Of a DNA stretch of 46,316 nucleotides, positions 8,364 through 17,967 are shown in pieces. Each line of letters begins with the position of its first letter. Positions within the stretch are counted from its first letter, which is position 1. The translations under genes and the position numbers were made by a program. Origin of the DNA: Candidatus Omnitrophota bacterium (lineage in GTDB: Bacteria; Omnitrophota; Gorgyraeia; Duberdicusellales; 4484-171); assembly GCA_024542985.1 (NCBI GenBank), contig JAMXCX010000008.1:1-46316 (forward strand), in the 5' to 3' direction. The notes below the pieces were generated by a model. The model was given only the letters and a program-made list of their open reading frames with translations. It made no database searches and was not told the origin of the DNA.

Positions 8364-9313
8364 AAAAAATCGGTGTTTTAACTAGAGATTGCGCCGGAGT
8401 TAATGCGGCTATCCGGGCCGTAGTAAGAAGCGCATCTTGTTATAATATCGAAACACTAGGAATATTGCGGGGTTATCAAGGTCTTATCCAGGGAGATTTT
8501 AAGATTTTGAGCCGGAGTTCTGTATCCGGAATAATCAATCGGGGCGGAACAATTCTCAAAACTGCCCGCTCAAAAGAGTTTTTCACCGGTAAGGGCCAGC
8601 TGAAGGCAGTTATGAATATTAAAAAAAATAAGATAGACGGTTTAATAATTATTGGTGGGAACGGCTCTTTAGCAGGCGCGCATATACTGGCTTCAAAATA
8701 TTCGGTACCTGTTATGGGAGTTCCTGCGACTATTGATAACGACGTAAATGGCGTAGGCATGGCAATTGGAGCAGATACGGCGATAAATGTAGCGCTAGAT
8801 GCTCTAGATAAGATACGGGATACCGCGACATCCTTAGAGAGAATTTTTGTGGTAGAAGTTATGGGCCGCGATTGCGGATACATTGCTTCGAGAGTTGCCC
8901 TGGCTGGTGGTTGCGAAGATGTCATATTGCCGGAGAGGCATTTTGATATCAGAAAAATGTCCGCTGAGATAGCCGAAGGCAACAGGCGAGGCAAGGTGAG
9001 TTGGATAATTGTTGTTGCTGAAGGAAAAGCAAAGGCCGGGGATATTGCAAAGAAAATCAGGAAAAACACCCGACTCGAAACCCGGGAGCTTGTTCTTGGG
9101 CATATACAGCGTGGGGGTTCCCCTTCGGCTTTTGATAGAATACTCGCTGCCCGTTATGCAACTTATGCGGTTGAAAAATTAAGAAAGGGTGAGACTGATA
9201 AATGTGTAACATTAAAAAATGAAAAATTAGATACTCTACCTTTAGCTAAAGCAATTCAACCTAAGGATATTGAAATTAATAGTTATTATAAACTCATAAA
9301 AATCTTAACATAG
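8360..9313 (+). CDS. pfkA: 6-phosphofructokinase family protein with altered donor-binding motifs
   Basis: The 317-aa protein aligns along its length with bacterial PfkA. It keeps the catalytic TIDND (T124-D128), MGR (168-170), E221 and the fructose-6-phosphate-binding GHIQRGGSP. Two donor-site motifs differ. The canonical LTSGGDAPGMN is LTRDCAGVN, two residues shorter and without GGD; and GGDGS is GGNGS, with Asn101 at the place of the Mg-binding Asp103 of E. coli. The glycine after it is the ATP-type, not the PPi-type Asp. The phosphoryl donor therefore cannot be read from sequence. Overlaps the DUF4139 gene by 4 nt and precedes an aldolase gene, so a glycolytic role is likely. Confidence 0.87.
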   Translation: MKKIGVLTRDCAGVNAAIRAVVRSASCYNIETLGILRGYQGLIQGDFKILSRSSVSGIINRGGTILKTARSKEFFTGKGQLKAVMNIKKNKIDGLIIIGGNGSLAGAHILASKYSVPVMGVPATIDNDVNGVGMAIGADTAINVALDALDKIRDTATSLERIFVVEVMGRDCGYIASRVALAGGCEDVILPERHFDIRKMSAEIAEGNRRGKVSWIIVVAEGKAKAGDIAKKIRKNTRLETRELVLGHIQRGGSPSAFDRILAARYATYAVEKLRKGETDKCVTLKNEKLDTLPLAKAIQPKDIEINSYYKLIKILT

Positions 9314-9349
9314 ACTCGTGGTAATTTTTTATTTTTGAGGAGGTATAAA

Positions 9350-10753
9350 ATGGTATATAGGAATGAGGCAGAGTTCATAAATGGAAACATTTTAGCTATC
9401 GAAGGCGAAAACATAACAATAAAAAATGTCAGGACTTTTCAAGATGAAGTCATTGATAATATAGTCGATACCATAGTCGTGGGTGATTCTGCCTACTTAA
9501 AGAAGATTTGTTACTGGGCAGCTTATAGCTGTGGAATTCAGCTAGGGGTAATTCCGGCGTCGATTCAAGAATTGTATAGTGCTATGGGCAGGGGTGAAGT
9601 TAAAGGATTTTGCGTACCGGCTATAAATATTCGAACCCTCACTTTTGATTCAGCCAGGGCGGTTTTTCGGGCTGCAAAAAAAATAGAAGCCGGAGCCTTT
9701 ATTTTTGAAATTGCCAAAAGTGAAATAGGCTACACAAACCAGCGGCCGCAAGAATATACTTCAATTATTATTTTAGCGGCAATGAGGGAAAACTATCGGG
9801 GCCCGGTATTCATTCAAGGGGATCATTTTCAAGTCAACGCCAAGAATTACCGCAATGATAAAGAGAAAGAAACCAGCCAGCTTAAAAGTGTAATCAAGGA
9901 GGCTATTGAAGCTAACTTTTACAATATTGATATTGATTCATCTACTCTGGTAGATTTATCAAAGCCCACACTGGATGAACAGCAAAGACTTAATTACGAG
10001 GTATGTTCGTTTTTCACTGACTACATACGGCGGTTGCAACCGAAAGATATAGAGATATCTATTGGCGGAGAAATAGGAGAAGTCGGCGGGAAAAATTCTA
10101 CAGCTAAAGAGCTGCATGCCTTTATGCGCGGATACCGTGATAACATCAGAGCCTTAAAAGGTATTTCGAAAATAAGCATTCAGACCGGAACTAGCCACGG
10201 CGGTGTAGTTTTGCCTGATGGCTCCATGGCTAAAGTTAATATAGACTTCGCTACCTTAAATGATCTTTCGGAAATTTCCCGAAAGGATTATTCAATGGCT
10301 GGTGCTGTTCAGCACGGTGCATCTACTTTGCCCAATGAGGCTTTTCATCATTTTAGAGAGGCTGGCTGTGCAGAGGTCCATCTGGCTACGCAATTCCAGA
10401 ATATGACATATGATTACTTACCTTTGCGCCTGAAAGAAAAAATTTATGCCTGGTTGCATCAAGAATGTTCCGGAGAGAAAAAAGAGGGTTGGACTAATGA
10501 TCAGTTTATATACAAAGTTCGGAAAAAAGCCCTCGGCCCGTTTAAAAAAGAAATACATTCACTTGCCACAGAGGCGAAAAATAAAATTTCCGGCGTTTTA
10601 GAACAGGAATTTTCTTTTCTTTTTGAACAACTCAACATCAAAGATACTAAAGCTGTAGTCGAGAAGTATATCAAGAGAGTAGTGATAGAAAAAACGAAAG
10701 ACGATTTTATAAAAGAAGATAGAGATTTAGGGGTGTTAGAAGGCGCCGACTAA
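9350..10753 (+). CDS. fba: Class II (metal-dependent) aldolase, long form; probable fructose-bisphosphate aldolase
   Basis: I start the gene at ATG 9350, behind GAGGAGGT, because the TTG in the ORF track lies upstream of that site. The 467-aa protein carries the class II ligands: H159 (QGDHFQ), the Glu of IGGEIGEVGG, H283 (GTSHGG) and H322 (AVQHGAS), plus the DIDSST segment. An N-terminal extension of about 65 residues and a C-terminal region of about 100 residues flank the barrel, making it longer than E. coli FbaA (359 aa). Placement directly after pfkA supports cleavage of fructose 1,6-bisphosphate, but a tagatose- or other ketose-bisphosphate substrate cannot be excluded. Confidence 0.85.
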   Translation: MVYRNEAEFINGNILAIEGENITIKNVRTFQDEVIDNIVDTIVVGDSAYLKKICYWAAYSCGIQLGVIPASIQELYSAMGRGEVKGFCVPAINIRTLTFDSARAVFRAAKKIEAGAFIFEIAKSEIGYTNQRPQEYTSIIILAAMRENYRGPVFIQGDHFQVNAKNYRNDKEKETSQLKSVIKEAIEANFYNIDIDSSTLVDLSKPTLDEQQRLNYEVCSFFTDYIRRLQPKDIEISIGGEIGEVGGKNSTAKELHAFMRGYRDNIRALKGISKISIQTGTSHGGVVLPDGSMAKVNIDFATLNDLSEISRKDYSMAGAVQHGASTLPNEAFHHFREAGCAEVHLATQFQNMTYDYLPLRLKEKIYAWLHQECSGEKKEGWTNDQFIYKVRKKALGPFKKEIHSLATEAKNKISGVLEQEFSFLFEQLNIKDTKAVVEKYIKRVVIEKTKDDFIKEDRDLGVLEGAD

Positions 10754-10784
10754 ACACTAATTTATAAAACCTAAGGGGGAAAGG

Positions 10785-12440
10785 ATGCGTTCAGACAAAA
10801 TTAAAAAAGGATTAGAAAGAATGCCTAACCGGGCCCTTCTTTACGGAGTGGGTTTGCACCCTTCGCATATGAACAGGCCGTTTATCGGTATTGCCAGCAG
10901 TTATACTGATATTATTCCCGGCCATATTAATATGCGGACTTTGGAAAGATACATCGAGCGGGGAGTAGAAAATGGCGGCGGAACGCCTTTTATATTTGGT
11001 GTTCCGGGGATATGTGACGGCATTGCCATGGGCCATAGCGGCATGAGGCAGTCTTTGCCTTCGAGAGAGTTAATCGCAGATATAATTGAAAATATATCCA
11101 ACGCCCATGCTTGGGATGGTCTGATATTGCTTACCAATTGTGACAAAATTACCCCAGGAATGATAATGGGAGCTTTAAGAATAAATTTGCCCACTATCGT
11201 GGTTACCGCCGGGCCCATGCTTTCCGGACATTTCGGCAAAAAGAAGCTTTCCTTAGTAAGGGATACTTTTGAAGCCGTGGGAAGATTCAAGGCTGGTCAA
11301 ATATCTGAAGACCAAAGGCAAGTTTTAGAAATCGAAGCTTGTCCTTCTTGTGGATCTTGCCAGGGGTTATATACTGCCAATACTATGTCTTGTTTGACTG
11401 AAACCTTAGGGCTTTCACTGCCCTATTGCGCTACGTCTCCGGCTGTTTTAAATAAGAAGGTAAGAATTGCCTATGAAAGCGGGCAGAGAATAGTGCAACT
11501 GGTTAAAGGAGACCTAAAGCCTAGAGATATTGTAACTAGGAAATCTCTTGAAAATGCGATTAGAGTTGATATGGCTTTAGGTGGTTCAACTAATACAGTT
11601 TTGCATTTGATGGCAATCGCTAATGAGGCCAAAATAAGCCTGAATCTTAATGATTTTGATAGGATAAGTCGAAGTACGCCGCATATCTCAAATTTAAGAC
11701 CAGGCGGTGAATATTTTATGGAAGATTTAGATTATGCCGGAGGTATCCCTGCAGTTTTAAAAAGGCTGATAACTAAGTTGAATGAGAATCCGACTGTAGT
11801 TGGTAAAAAAATAAAAGAAATAGCCAGAGATGCGCAACTGTACGACGAGGATGTAATCAGGCCTCTAAATAATCCTTACCATGAGCAAGGTGGCATTGCT
11901 ATTCTTTATGGAAATTTAGCTCCTGATGGCTGTGTAGTTAAGCAGTCAGCCGTTGATTCCGATATGCTAAAATTTTCTGGGAAAGCCCGTGTTTTTAATT
12001 CGGAAGAGGAAGCGATGAAGGCTATTTTAGAGAAAGAAATAAAAAGAGGACAGGTAATAGTGATAAGATATGAAGGTCCTAGAGGAGGCCCTGGTATGCG
12101 TGAAATGCTGTCTCCTACAAGTGCAATTGTAGGAATGGGCTTGCACAAACATGTGGCTTTGATCACTGACGGCCGTTTTTCCGGAGGAACTCGCGGCCCT
12201 TGCATCGGACATATTTCTCCTGAGGCGTCACAAGGAGGTTTACTTGCTTATTTGAAAGATGATGATATGATTACCCTAGATATCCTGAAACGAAAAATAG
12301 AAGTTAGATTAAGTAAACTTGAAATCGAAAGGAGAAAAAAAACTATTAAGATTTTACCTCCCAAGATTAAGACCGGGTATTTGTCGCGTTATTCAAAAAT
12401 GGTAACTTCTGCATCTGCGGGGGCAGTATTTGAACAATAA
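10785..12440 (+). CDS. ilvD: Dihydroxy-acid dehydratase IlvD
   Basis: IlvD dehydrates 2,3-dihydroxy acids to 2-keto acids in valine, leucine and isoleucine synthesis, using an Fe-S cluster. The 551-aa protein has the two cysteine signatures [12 protein letters not shown] (near residue 115) and [16 protein letters not shown] (near residue 190), and the C-terminal GHISPEA segment. The first cysteine found in 2Fe-2S-type enzymes is replaced by glycine here (IIPGH), as in the E. coli type. A related sugar-acid dehydratase is the main alternative, but the motifs and length favour IlvD. An AAGGGGGAAAGG site precedes the ATG. No other ilv gene is in the window. Confidence 0.93.
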   Translation: MRSDKIKKGLERMPNRALLYGVGLHPSHMNRPFIGIASSYTDIIPGHINMRTLERYIERGVENGGGTPFIFGVPGICDGIAMGHSGMRQSLPSRELIADIIENISNAHAWDGLILLTNCDKITPGMIMGALRINLPTIVVTAGPMLSGHFGKKKLSLVRDTFEAVGRFKAGQISEDQRQVLEIEACPSCGSCQGLYTANTMSCLTETLGLSLPYCATSPAVLNKKVRIAYESGQRIVQLVKGDLKPRDIVTRKSLENAIRVDMALGGSTNTVLHLMAIANEAKISLNLNDFDRISRSTPHISNLRPGGEYFMEDLDYAGGIPAVLKRLITKLNENPTVVGKKIKEIARDAQLYDEDVIRPLNNPYHEQGGIAILYGNLAPDGCVVKQSAVDSDMLKFSGKARVFNSEEEAMKAILEKEIKRGQVIVIRYEGPRGGPGMREMLSPTSAIVGMGLHKHVALITDGRFSGGTRGPCIGHISPEASQGGLLAYLKDDDMITLDILKRKIEVRLSKLEIERRKKTIKILPPKIKTGYLSRYSKMVTSASAGAVFEQ

Positions 12441-12500
12441 ATACGCATTTTTTCAACCTTAACCCTAGCCTAAACCTTGGCCTTTTTTAGAAACTTATTA

Positions 12501-12528
12501 TTGACAATATATAGGTCTTTGGTATCAT
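12501..12528 (+). promoter_or_regulatory. Sigma-70-type promoter for mreB
   Basis: TTGACA (12501-12506) and TATCAT (12523-12528) are 16 bp apart. A start point about 7 bp after the -10 box would fall near 12535, only about four bases before the mreB ATG at 12539. The mRNA would then be almost leaderless. Confidence 0.65.
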
Positions 12529-12538
12529 TAAACTTAGG

Positions 12539-13597
12539 ATGAAAATACTAAGCACATTCCTGAAAAGAATTATCAATTTGTTTGGCGCTTTCTCCACCGA
12601 TATCGGTATTGATTTAGGCACGGCCACTACCCTTGTGTATTTACGAGGAGAAGGAATTGTTTTGTGCGAGCCCTCAGTAGCTGCAATTTATAGAGACACC
12701 GGTGTTCCTTTGGCAATTGGGGAAGAAGCTAAACGCATGCTCGGGAAGACGCCAGGTAGTATAATTGCTATTAGGCCTATGAAGGATGGGGTGATAGCTG
12801 ATTTTGATGTGACTGAGGCCATGCTTAGATATTTTATTAAAAAAGCTTATCCCCGAAAAGTATTGTTTGGGCCGAGGATAGTAGTTGCGGTTCCTTCCGG
12901 TATTACCGAAGTAGAAAAAAGAGCGGTAAAAGATTCTGCTCTTCGCGCCGGCGCGCGTGAAGTTATACCTGTTGAAGAGCCTATCGCCGCTGCAATAGGT
13001 GTAGGGCTTCCTATAGCTGAGCCGCAAGGCAGCATGATAATTGATATCGGAGGCGGAACTACGGAAATAGCCGTAATTTCTCTAGGGGGAATAGTCTATT
13101 CTCGTTCAATCCGCATTGGTGGTGATGAGATGGACGCAGGAATTATTGAACATATGAAGAAAAATTACAACCTTCTGGTCGGTGAACGAACCGCTGAGGC
13201 AATAAAGATAAAAATGGGTTCTGCTTGGCCGATTGATGAGAAATTAACGATAGAGGTAAGAGGCCGCGATTTAATCACCGGTCTTCCTAAATTTATCAAA
13301 GCCAAATCAGAAGAAATTAGACAGGCCTTAGAGCCGGCCTTAAAAGAGATTCTTGAAGCAACGAAAGCTACGCTCGAGCGAACACCGCCGGAGTTAGCTG
13401 CAGATTTGATTGAAAGAGGTATCGTACTTTGTGGAGGCGGCGCCTTATTAAGAGGGCTGGATAGGTTAATTTCTGAAGAGACAGGCCTAGCTTGTTTTGT
13501 TGCCGAAGATCCTTTGACTGCCGTGGCCTTGGGAACAGGAAAAATTTTAGAAGAACCGAAATTCTTAAAGAAGCTTTCCCTTGTATCTTCCTTCTAA
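12539..13597 (+). CDS. mreB: Rod shape-determining protein MreB
   Basis: MreB is the bacterial actin that guides sidewall peptidoglycan synthesis. The 352-aa protein has the actin-fold phosphate loops [11 protein letters not shown] (near residue 24) and [12 protein letters not shown] (near residue 168), the connecting segment and the adenosine motif [13 protein letters not shown]. The N-terminus [16 protein letters not shown] looks like the amphipathic helix that anchors MreB to the inner membrane; no in-frame ATG offers a shorter start. It leads the cluster mreB-mreC-mreD-mrdA-rodA and has its own promoter just upstream. Confidence 0.97.
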   Translation: MKILSTFLKRIINLFGAFSTDIGIDLGTATTLVYLRGEGIVLCEPSVAAIYRDTGVPLAIGEEAKRMLGKTPGSIIAIRPMKDGVIADFDVTEAMLRYFIKKAYPRKVLFGPRIVVAVPSGITEVEKRAVKDSALRAGAREVIPVEEPIAAAIGVGLPIAEPQGSMIIDIGGGTTEIAVISLGGIVYSRSIRIGGDEMDAGIIEHMKKNYNLLVGERTAEAIKIKMGSAWPIDEKLTIEVRGRDLITGLPKFIKAKSEEIRQALEPALKEILEATKATLERTPPELAADLIERGIVLCGGGALLRGLDRLISEETGLACFVAEDPLTAVALGTGKILEEPKFLKKLSLVSSF

Positions 13598-14306
13598 AGC
13601 AAAATTCAAATACACTGCGCTGCTTGTTTTAGCTGCGTTGCTTGTTTTGGTCCCCTTTAAACATGTTATAAAAAGTTTGTCGATTTCTTTCCCGAAAAAT
13701 ATTCACCTTGCCCCTAAAAGACTCCATCAAAGAATAAAAGAGTTAGAAAAGATAAATCTTTCGTTAAGTCTCGAAATTGAAAAATTTAAACGTTTGAAGA
13801 AGGAAAATCAAACTTTGAGAAAAGTTTTTAACTTTAAAAACGAAAAAGGGTTCGACCTCGTAGGCGCTGATGTTGTTCTCTTTTCACCATCGAGTTGGCG
13901 CAGATTTGTTGAAATAAATTCCGGAAAAAATAAGGGCCTAAAAAAAGGCCTGTTTGCGATTGATGAAAATGGCAAACTAATCGGAAAGATAACGCAAGTT
14001 AGTGAGGATTCTGCACAGGTAATTTTAGTTAATGATCCCGACTTTAACCTATCAGTTTTTATTGGTGAAAAAGGCTTTGGCTTGCTTAAAGGAGCTTTGA
14101 GCGGAGCAAAAATATTATACGTAGAAGATGGTAACGAAATGCACCCCGGTGATAAGGTCTGGCTTAAAAATCCTTCCTTAGTTGTGCCGGTCGAAGTCGG
14201 GACAATTGCGAAAGTCCGCAGAAATCCTAACAATCTGTTTTGGGATGTTGATGTTGAGCTGCCCTTAAAAAATTCTTTTTTTGAAAAACTTTTTATCATT
14301 AAATGA
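13581..14306 (+). CDS. mreC: Rod shape-determining protein MreC
   Basis: MreC links cytoplasmic MreB to the periplasmic elongation machinery and activates PBP2. The 241-aa product has one N-terminal membrane helix (about residues 10-28), a coiled coil with a leucine-rich heptad pattern (about 48-78) and the beta-barrel domain seen in the family ([20 protein letters not shown] onward, quoted in part: [10 protein letters not shown]). The start codon is TTG and lies 17 nt inside the end of mreB. The mreD start overlaps its stop by 4 nt. The coupling suggests tightly linked translation of the three genes. Confidence 0.93.
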   Translation: MYLPSKAKFKYTALLVLAALLVLVPFKHVIKSLSISFPKNIHLAPKRLHQRIKELEKINLSLSLEIEKFKRLKKENQTLRKVFNFKNEKGFDLVGADVVLFSPSSWRRFVEINSGKNKGLKKGLFAIDENGKLIGKITQVSEDSAQVILVNDPDFNLSVFIGEKGFGLLKGALSGAKILYVEDGNEMHPGDKVWLKNPSLVVPVEVGTIAKVRRNPNNLFWDVDVELPLKNSFFEKLFIIK

Positions 14307-14785
14307 GAAAAATAAACATAAAATTATTTTTCATTTTAACCGCCTTGTTTATGTTAGACATAATAAAACCCTTGGGCCATTCTTTAACTGTAGAGTTTGT
14401 TTTTTTGGGAATAGTTTTTATTTCCTTGGATAATGATACTTTGCAATCTTTTATTTTTTGCATATTTTTCGGGTTTCTCAAAGATTTTTTTATCGCAAAA
14501 TCACCCCATTTCAGTTTCATCGAATTTCCCCTTATTTGCCTCCTTGTGCGCTATCTCTTATTTTATTTTGTCTTTGTAAGCCAGCAAACATATGTTTTTA
14601 TCGTGCGGGCCCTAATACCGGCTCTGGCGATTTTCATCCATATTATTTTTAATTCTATATATGCCGGAGCATTTTTCCCGCTATTTTCATTAACTTTTTT
14701 TATCCAGTCATTTTTAGTTTTCTTTCTGATGATGAATTTATTAAAAAAGTGGGTGAGGATTAACCTGCCAAGAGCAATTAGCTGA
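14303..14785 (+). CDS. mreD: Rod shape-determining protein MreD
   Basis: The 160-aa protein is almost entirely hydrophobic, with about five to six predicted membrane helices, and occupies the canonical place after mreC with a 4-nt ATGA overlap. MreD is an inner-membrane partner of MreC in the elongasome. Its sequence is weakly conserved across bacteria, so the call rests on position, length (typical for MreD) and topology. A palindromic repeat and a gap of about 190 nt separate it from mrdA. Confidence 0.87.
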   Translation: MRKINIKLFFILTALFMLDIIKPLGHSLTVEFVFLGIVFISLDNDTLQSFIFCIFFGFLKDFFIAKSPHFSFIEFPLICLLVRYLLFYFVFVSQQTYVFIVRALIPALAIFIHIIFNSIYAGAFFPLFSLTFFIQSFLVFFLMMNLLKKWVRINLPRAIS

Positions 14786-14822
14786 TTTTGATATGCCGCT
14801 TTAGCAAGCGTTAGGATTTATC

Positions 14823-14872
14823 CCGCTGCGATAAAACCGCGGTCTTTAGCCCGCGGAACTTCATTGCAGCGG
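14823..14872. repeat. CCGCGG/CTTTAG palindromic repeat, copy A, with outer stem
   Basis: The core CCGCGG-TCTTTAGC-CCGCGG forms a hairpin. It is flanked by a second inverted repeat, CCGCTGC (14823-14829) and GCAGCGG (14866-14872), so the whole unit can form a nested stem. It sits between mreD and mrdA. Related copies occur at 20482, 20549 and 36943. Confidence 0.75.
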
Positions 14873-14974
14873 CGTTTAAAGCCGGGGTGATATTAATTAA
14901 AAGAACAGCAACCAACCACTCATTTGAGGGTAATATTTTTGTTAAAGGCTACCTAGATAGAGAATAAGGTTGTG

Positions 14975-16732
14975 ATGAAAAAATCAATCTTCTTGCTGCA
15001 AAAGTATAGCTTTATTTTTTCGGTTGAAACAATCCAAAAAATATATTTTGGAGGTTTCATTGTACTTATACTAGCTCTTTCGTACTATCAAATCATCAAG
15101 GGTGATTATTACTTTAAACGTGCCAAGAACAATTATGTGCGGCTTATTCCTTTAAGAGCAATCCGCGGTTCGATTTTAGACCGTAACGGTAAGCTAATTG
15201 CCGATGATAAAGCGTCATTTAATATAAGTGTTATACCTTACCAAATAAAACGAAAGAAGGATCCATTATTTAGAGAGATAGCTAAATTTTTGAATCTAGA
15301 TGTAAAATCTCTCTATCGAAATTATAATAAAAATTTGAGGAGTCTTTTTATTCCCGTAGATATTCTTATCGGCTCGGATAAAATTACCGCCTTGGCTCTA
15401 AAGGAAAAATTTGCTGATGCAATTTTAATTAATACTCAACCTCAGAGATATTATCCTTATACCTATCAGTTTGCGCACATTCTGGGATATGTTAAAAAAG
15501 CTACCGCCCGCTATGAAGAGCTTAAGAAATATGGCTATCAGCCCTTAGAACGGATTGGTTTTTCCGGAATTGAGCAGCAGTACGATGCTTATCTTAAGGG
15601 TGAGGATGGGGGAGATTCAATTGAAGTTGATGCAAAAGGCAAAATGGTAGGTTTTTTGGGTAAGCAAATTCCCAAAAAGGGTAAATCTATCCAGCTTACC
15701 ATAGATAGCCGTATCCAAAACGCCGCTTATCAATCGCTAGAGGGTGAGAAAGGTGCAATTATTCTTATGAATTCAGACAACGGAGAAATTATAGCTTTAT
15801 GCTCTGCACCTTCTTTTGACTCAAATCATTTCGTTAAAGGTAAAAACATCGCTAAACTCTTGAATCATAAAGATAGCCCCATGCTTAATAGGGCTATTCA
15901 GGCAAGTTATCCCATAGGTTCTGTTTTCAAACCTATATTAGCTCTCGCTGCCCTGGAAACAGGCAAAAGCAGGCTAGGCACGCAAAAAATAACTTCAGCT
16001 ACAACTTTTTTTTGTAGCGGAGAATTGCGATTGGGGCTTGCAAAGTTCCGCTGTTGGGCTACGCATGGAAGGCAAAATTTACACCAAGCCCTGATTCATT
16101 CTTGCAATATTTATTTTTACAATTTAGGCTTGTTATTGGGTCCGAATATAATGTCAAAATGGGCAAAAAAAATTACCTTAGATTCACTTACGAATATAGA
16201 TTTACCATATGAGAAAAAAGGTTTCATTCCGACTGTTAAGTGGAAACGAAAAAAACTAAAGACTGCTTGGTTTCCGGGCGACACTTTTAATTTTTCCATT
16301 GGGCAAGGTTTTATAACTTCAACACCGCTAGAGGTTGTAACCGCAATTAACGTTTTTGCAAATAACGGCTATCTAGTCGTACCGCATATCTTGAAAAACG
16401 TCGCCGGGCTTAACTCCGAGCTAGCTACGAGGACCTATCTAGGAGCAAGCGAGAGGAATATAAAAAAAATAAAAAAAGGATTAAGGGGGGCAGTTTCCGA
16501 GCCCGGTGGTACCGCTAGCATGCTTAGAGCTTTGAATTTACAAATTTCCGGCAAAACTGGGACCGCTCAGACCAGGGGGGAGTCTCACGGTTGGTTTGTG
16601 GGCTATTTTCCTTACCGGAACAAAAAATACACAATTTGCGTGTTTTTGGAAAATGTTGGCTCAAGTTATGTGGCCTTAAAAGTAACTTATAATTTTTTGG
16701 AGAAAATCACCAAGGACAACGATTTTCTATAA
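14975..16732 (+). CDS. mrdA: Penicillin-binding protein 2 (peptidoglycan transpeptidase)
   Basis: PBP2 cross-links sidewall peptidoglycan with RodA as glycosyltransferase partner. I choose ATG 14975 over GTG 14972 because the AAGGT site is otherwise too close; this gives 585 aa. There is one N-terminal membrane helix (about residues 22-42), then the dimerisation domain with RGSILDRNGK, then the transpeptidase domain. The active-site motifs are SVFK (Ser near 316), SCN and KTG (near 527, SGKTGTAQ). Length and motifs are normal for the PBP2/MrdA class. Position between mreD and rodA confirms the assignment. Confidence 0.95.
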   Translation: MKKSIFLLQKYSFIFSVETIQKIYFGGFIVLILALSYYQIIKGDYYFKRAKNNYVRLIPLRAIRGSILDRNGKLIADDKASFNISVIPYQIKRKKDPLFREIAKFLNLDVKSLYRNYNKNLRSLFIPVDILIGSDKITALALKEKFADAILINTQPQRYYPYTYQFAHILGYVKKATARYEELKKYGYQPLERIGFSGIEQQYDAYLKGEDGGDSIEVDAKGKMVGFLGKQIPKKGKSIQLTIDSRIQNAAYQSLEGEKGAIILMNSDNGEIIALCSAPSFDSNHFVKGKNIAKLLNHKDSPMLNRAIQASYPIGSVFKPILALAALETGKSRLGTQKITSATTFFCSGELRLGLAKFRCWATHGRQNLHQALIHSCNIYFYNLGLLLGPNIMSKWAKKITLDSLTNIDLPYEKKGFIPTVKWKRKKLKTAWFPGDTFNFSIGQGFITSTPLEVVTAINVFANNGYLVVPHILKNVAGLNSELATRTYLGASERNIKKIKKGLRGAVSEPGGTASMLRALNLQISGKTGTAQTRGESHGWFVGYFPYRNKKYTICVFLENVGSSYVALKVTYNFLEKITKDNDFL

Positions 16733-16789
16733 GCACAAAATAATAATTTAGAAACTTCTAGAAAAAAATTAAAAACATATTTTTGTACC

Positions 16790-17878
16790 ATGCCTAGCTT
16801 ACGAATTAGATTGAGTGATTTAAAGACTATTATAGTGTGTTTGCTTATTTTGAATGTACTAAGCTTGTTATCGATTTATAGCAGTCTGCACCAGGAGGGA
16901 GAATTTATTAACAAGCAGATTTTATATAAACAGATTACTTGGATAATAATTTCCTGGGGTTTTTTAATTTTCATTTCCTTCGTAAATTACCGTATTTACT
17001 ATTATTCCGGATATTTACTTTACGGGATAAATTTAATTTTGCTTGTTGCTGTTTCCTTTTTTGGGAAGACCATAATGGGGGCACAGCGCTGGCTACATAT
17101 TTTTGGAATAAGCTTCCAGCCTTCGGAGTTATCGAAAATTGCAATTATTATTCTTCTGGCGAAATTTTTTTCCCAAAGTTCCCGTAAGGGTGTAGTTAGA
17201 GATTTTCTTCTTCCCTTTGTCTTAGTTGCTTTTAACGCTTTAGTTATTGCAAAACAGCCGGATTTGGGCACTGCCTTTTTGCTTATTTTTCTTTTTTTCG
17301 CTATGGGATTATTTTCGAATGTGAGTAAAAGATATTTTGTTTATTTTATAATAAGCGGTCTCCTGCTTTCTCCTTTTCTCTTAAGCCAGCTCAAGGATTA
17401 TCAGAAAAAACGCTTAACAGTTTTTATTAATCCTAATGTTGACCCCTTGGGATCGGGATACACAATTATCCAATCTAAAATAGCCATTGGGTCGGGAAAA
17501 TTTTCCGGTAAGGGTTTTCTTGCCGGCACCCAGAATCAGTTTAATTTTTTACCCGAAAGGCATACCGATTTTATATTTACGGTGGTTGCAGAGGAATGGG
17601 GGTTTCTGGGAGGATTATTTCTCTTATTCATCTACTGGATGATTATAAAAAAAATTTTGGATAAAACCAAAGAGCTAAAAGACTCATTTGCTTATTTTCT
17701 GTGTTTAGGCATAAGTTTGTTGTTTTTTATCCATGTATTTATAAACGTAGGTATGACTCTCGGCATATTGCCGGTTGTGGGATTACCATTGATTTTTCTA
17801 AGTTACGGAGGAAGTAACCTTCTAATCGCTTCTGTGCTTATAGGTATATTTTTTAATATCTGCAGAAGCAGCCGCTAA
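16790..17878 (+). CDS. rodA: Peptidoglycan glycosyltransferase RodA (SEDS family)
   Basis: RodA polymerises lipid II into glycan strands during elongation, paired with PBP2. The 362-aa protein has about ten membrane helices and the SEDS signatures: GAQRWLHIFGISFQPSELSK (quoted whole at 20 residues), KQPDLGTAFL, NPNVDPLGSGYTIIQSKIAIG (in part: DPLGSGY), LPERHTDFIF with the catalytic-loop Asp, and the terminal GLPLIFLSYGGSNL. The ATG lacks a clear ribosome-binding site. It sits 57 nt after mrdA. FtsW is the alternative SEDS member, but the context settles it as RodA. Confidence 0.95.
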   Translation: MPSLRIRLSDLKTIIVCLLILNVLSLLSIYSSLHQEGEFINKQILYKQITWIIISWGFLIFISFVNYRIYYYSGYLLYGINLILLVAVSFFGKTIMGAQRWLHIFGISFQPSELSKIAIIILLAKFFSQSSRKGVVRDFLLPFVLVAFNALVIAKQPDLGTAFLLIFLFFAMGLFSNVSKRYFVYFIISGLLLSPFLLSQLKDYQKKRLTVFINPNVDPLGSGYTIIQSKIAIGSGKFSGKGFLAGTQNQFNFLPERHTDFIFTVVAEEWGFLGGLFLLFIYWMIIKKILDKTKELKDSFAYFLCLGISLLFFIHVFINVGMTLGILPVVGLPLIFLSYGGSNLLIASVLIGIFFNICRSSR

Positions 17879-17967
17879 AGCTATAAGTCGTAAGCCGTAA
17901 ACGCGAAATATAGTGCGATTTTTAAATTTTAAAACTTATAGCGTAAAGCTCAAAGTTCTTAACAGTT

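Noticed and set aside
8476-9069. 197-aa minus-strand ORF
   Set aside because: It lies entirely within pfkA on the opposite strand and its sequence has no recognisable family; a shadow of the codon pattern.
13808-14299. 163-aa minus-strand ORF
   Set aside because: It mirrors mreC; serine- and proline-rich composition is that of antisense translation.
17879-17967. Inverted GCTATAAG/CTTATAGC pair between rodA and the radical SAM gene
   Set aside because: Only eight bases pair with about 50 bases between them; likely to occur by chance in AT-rich DNA.
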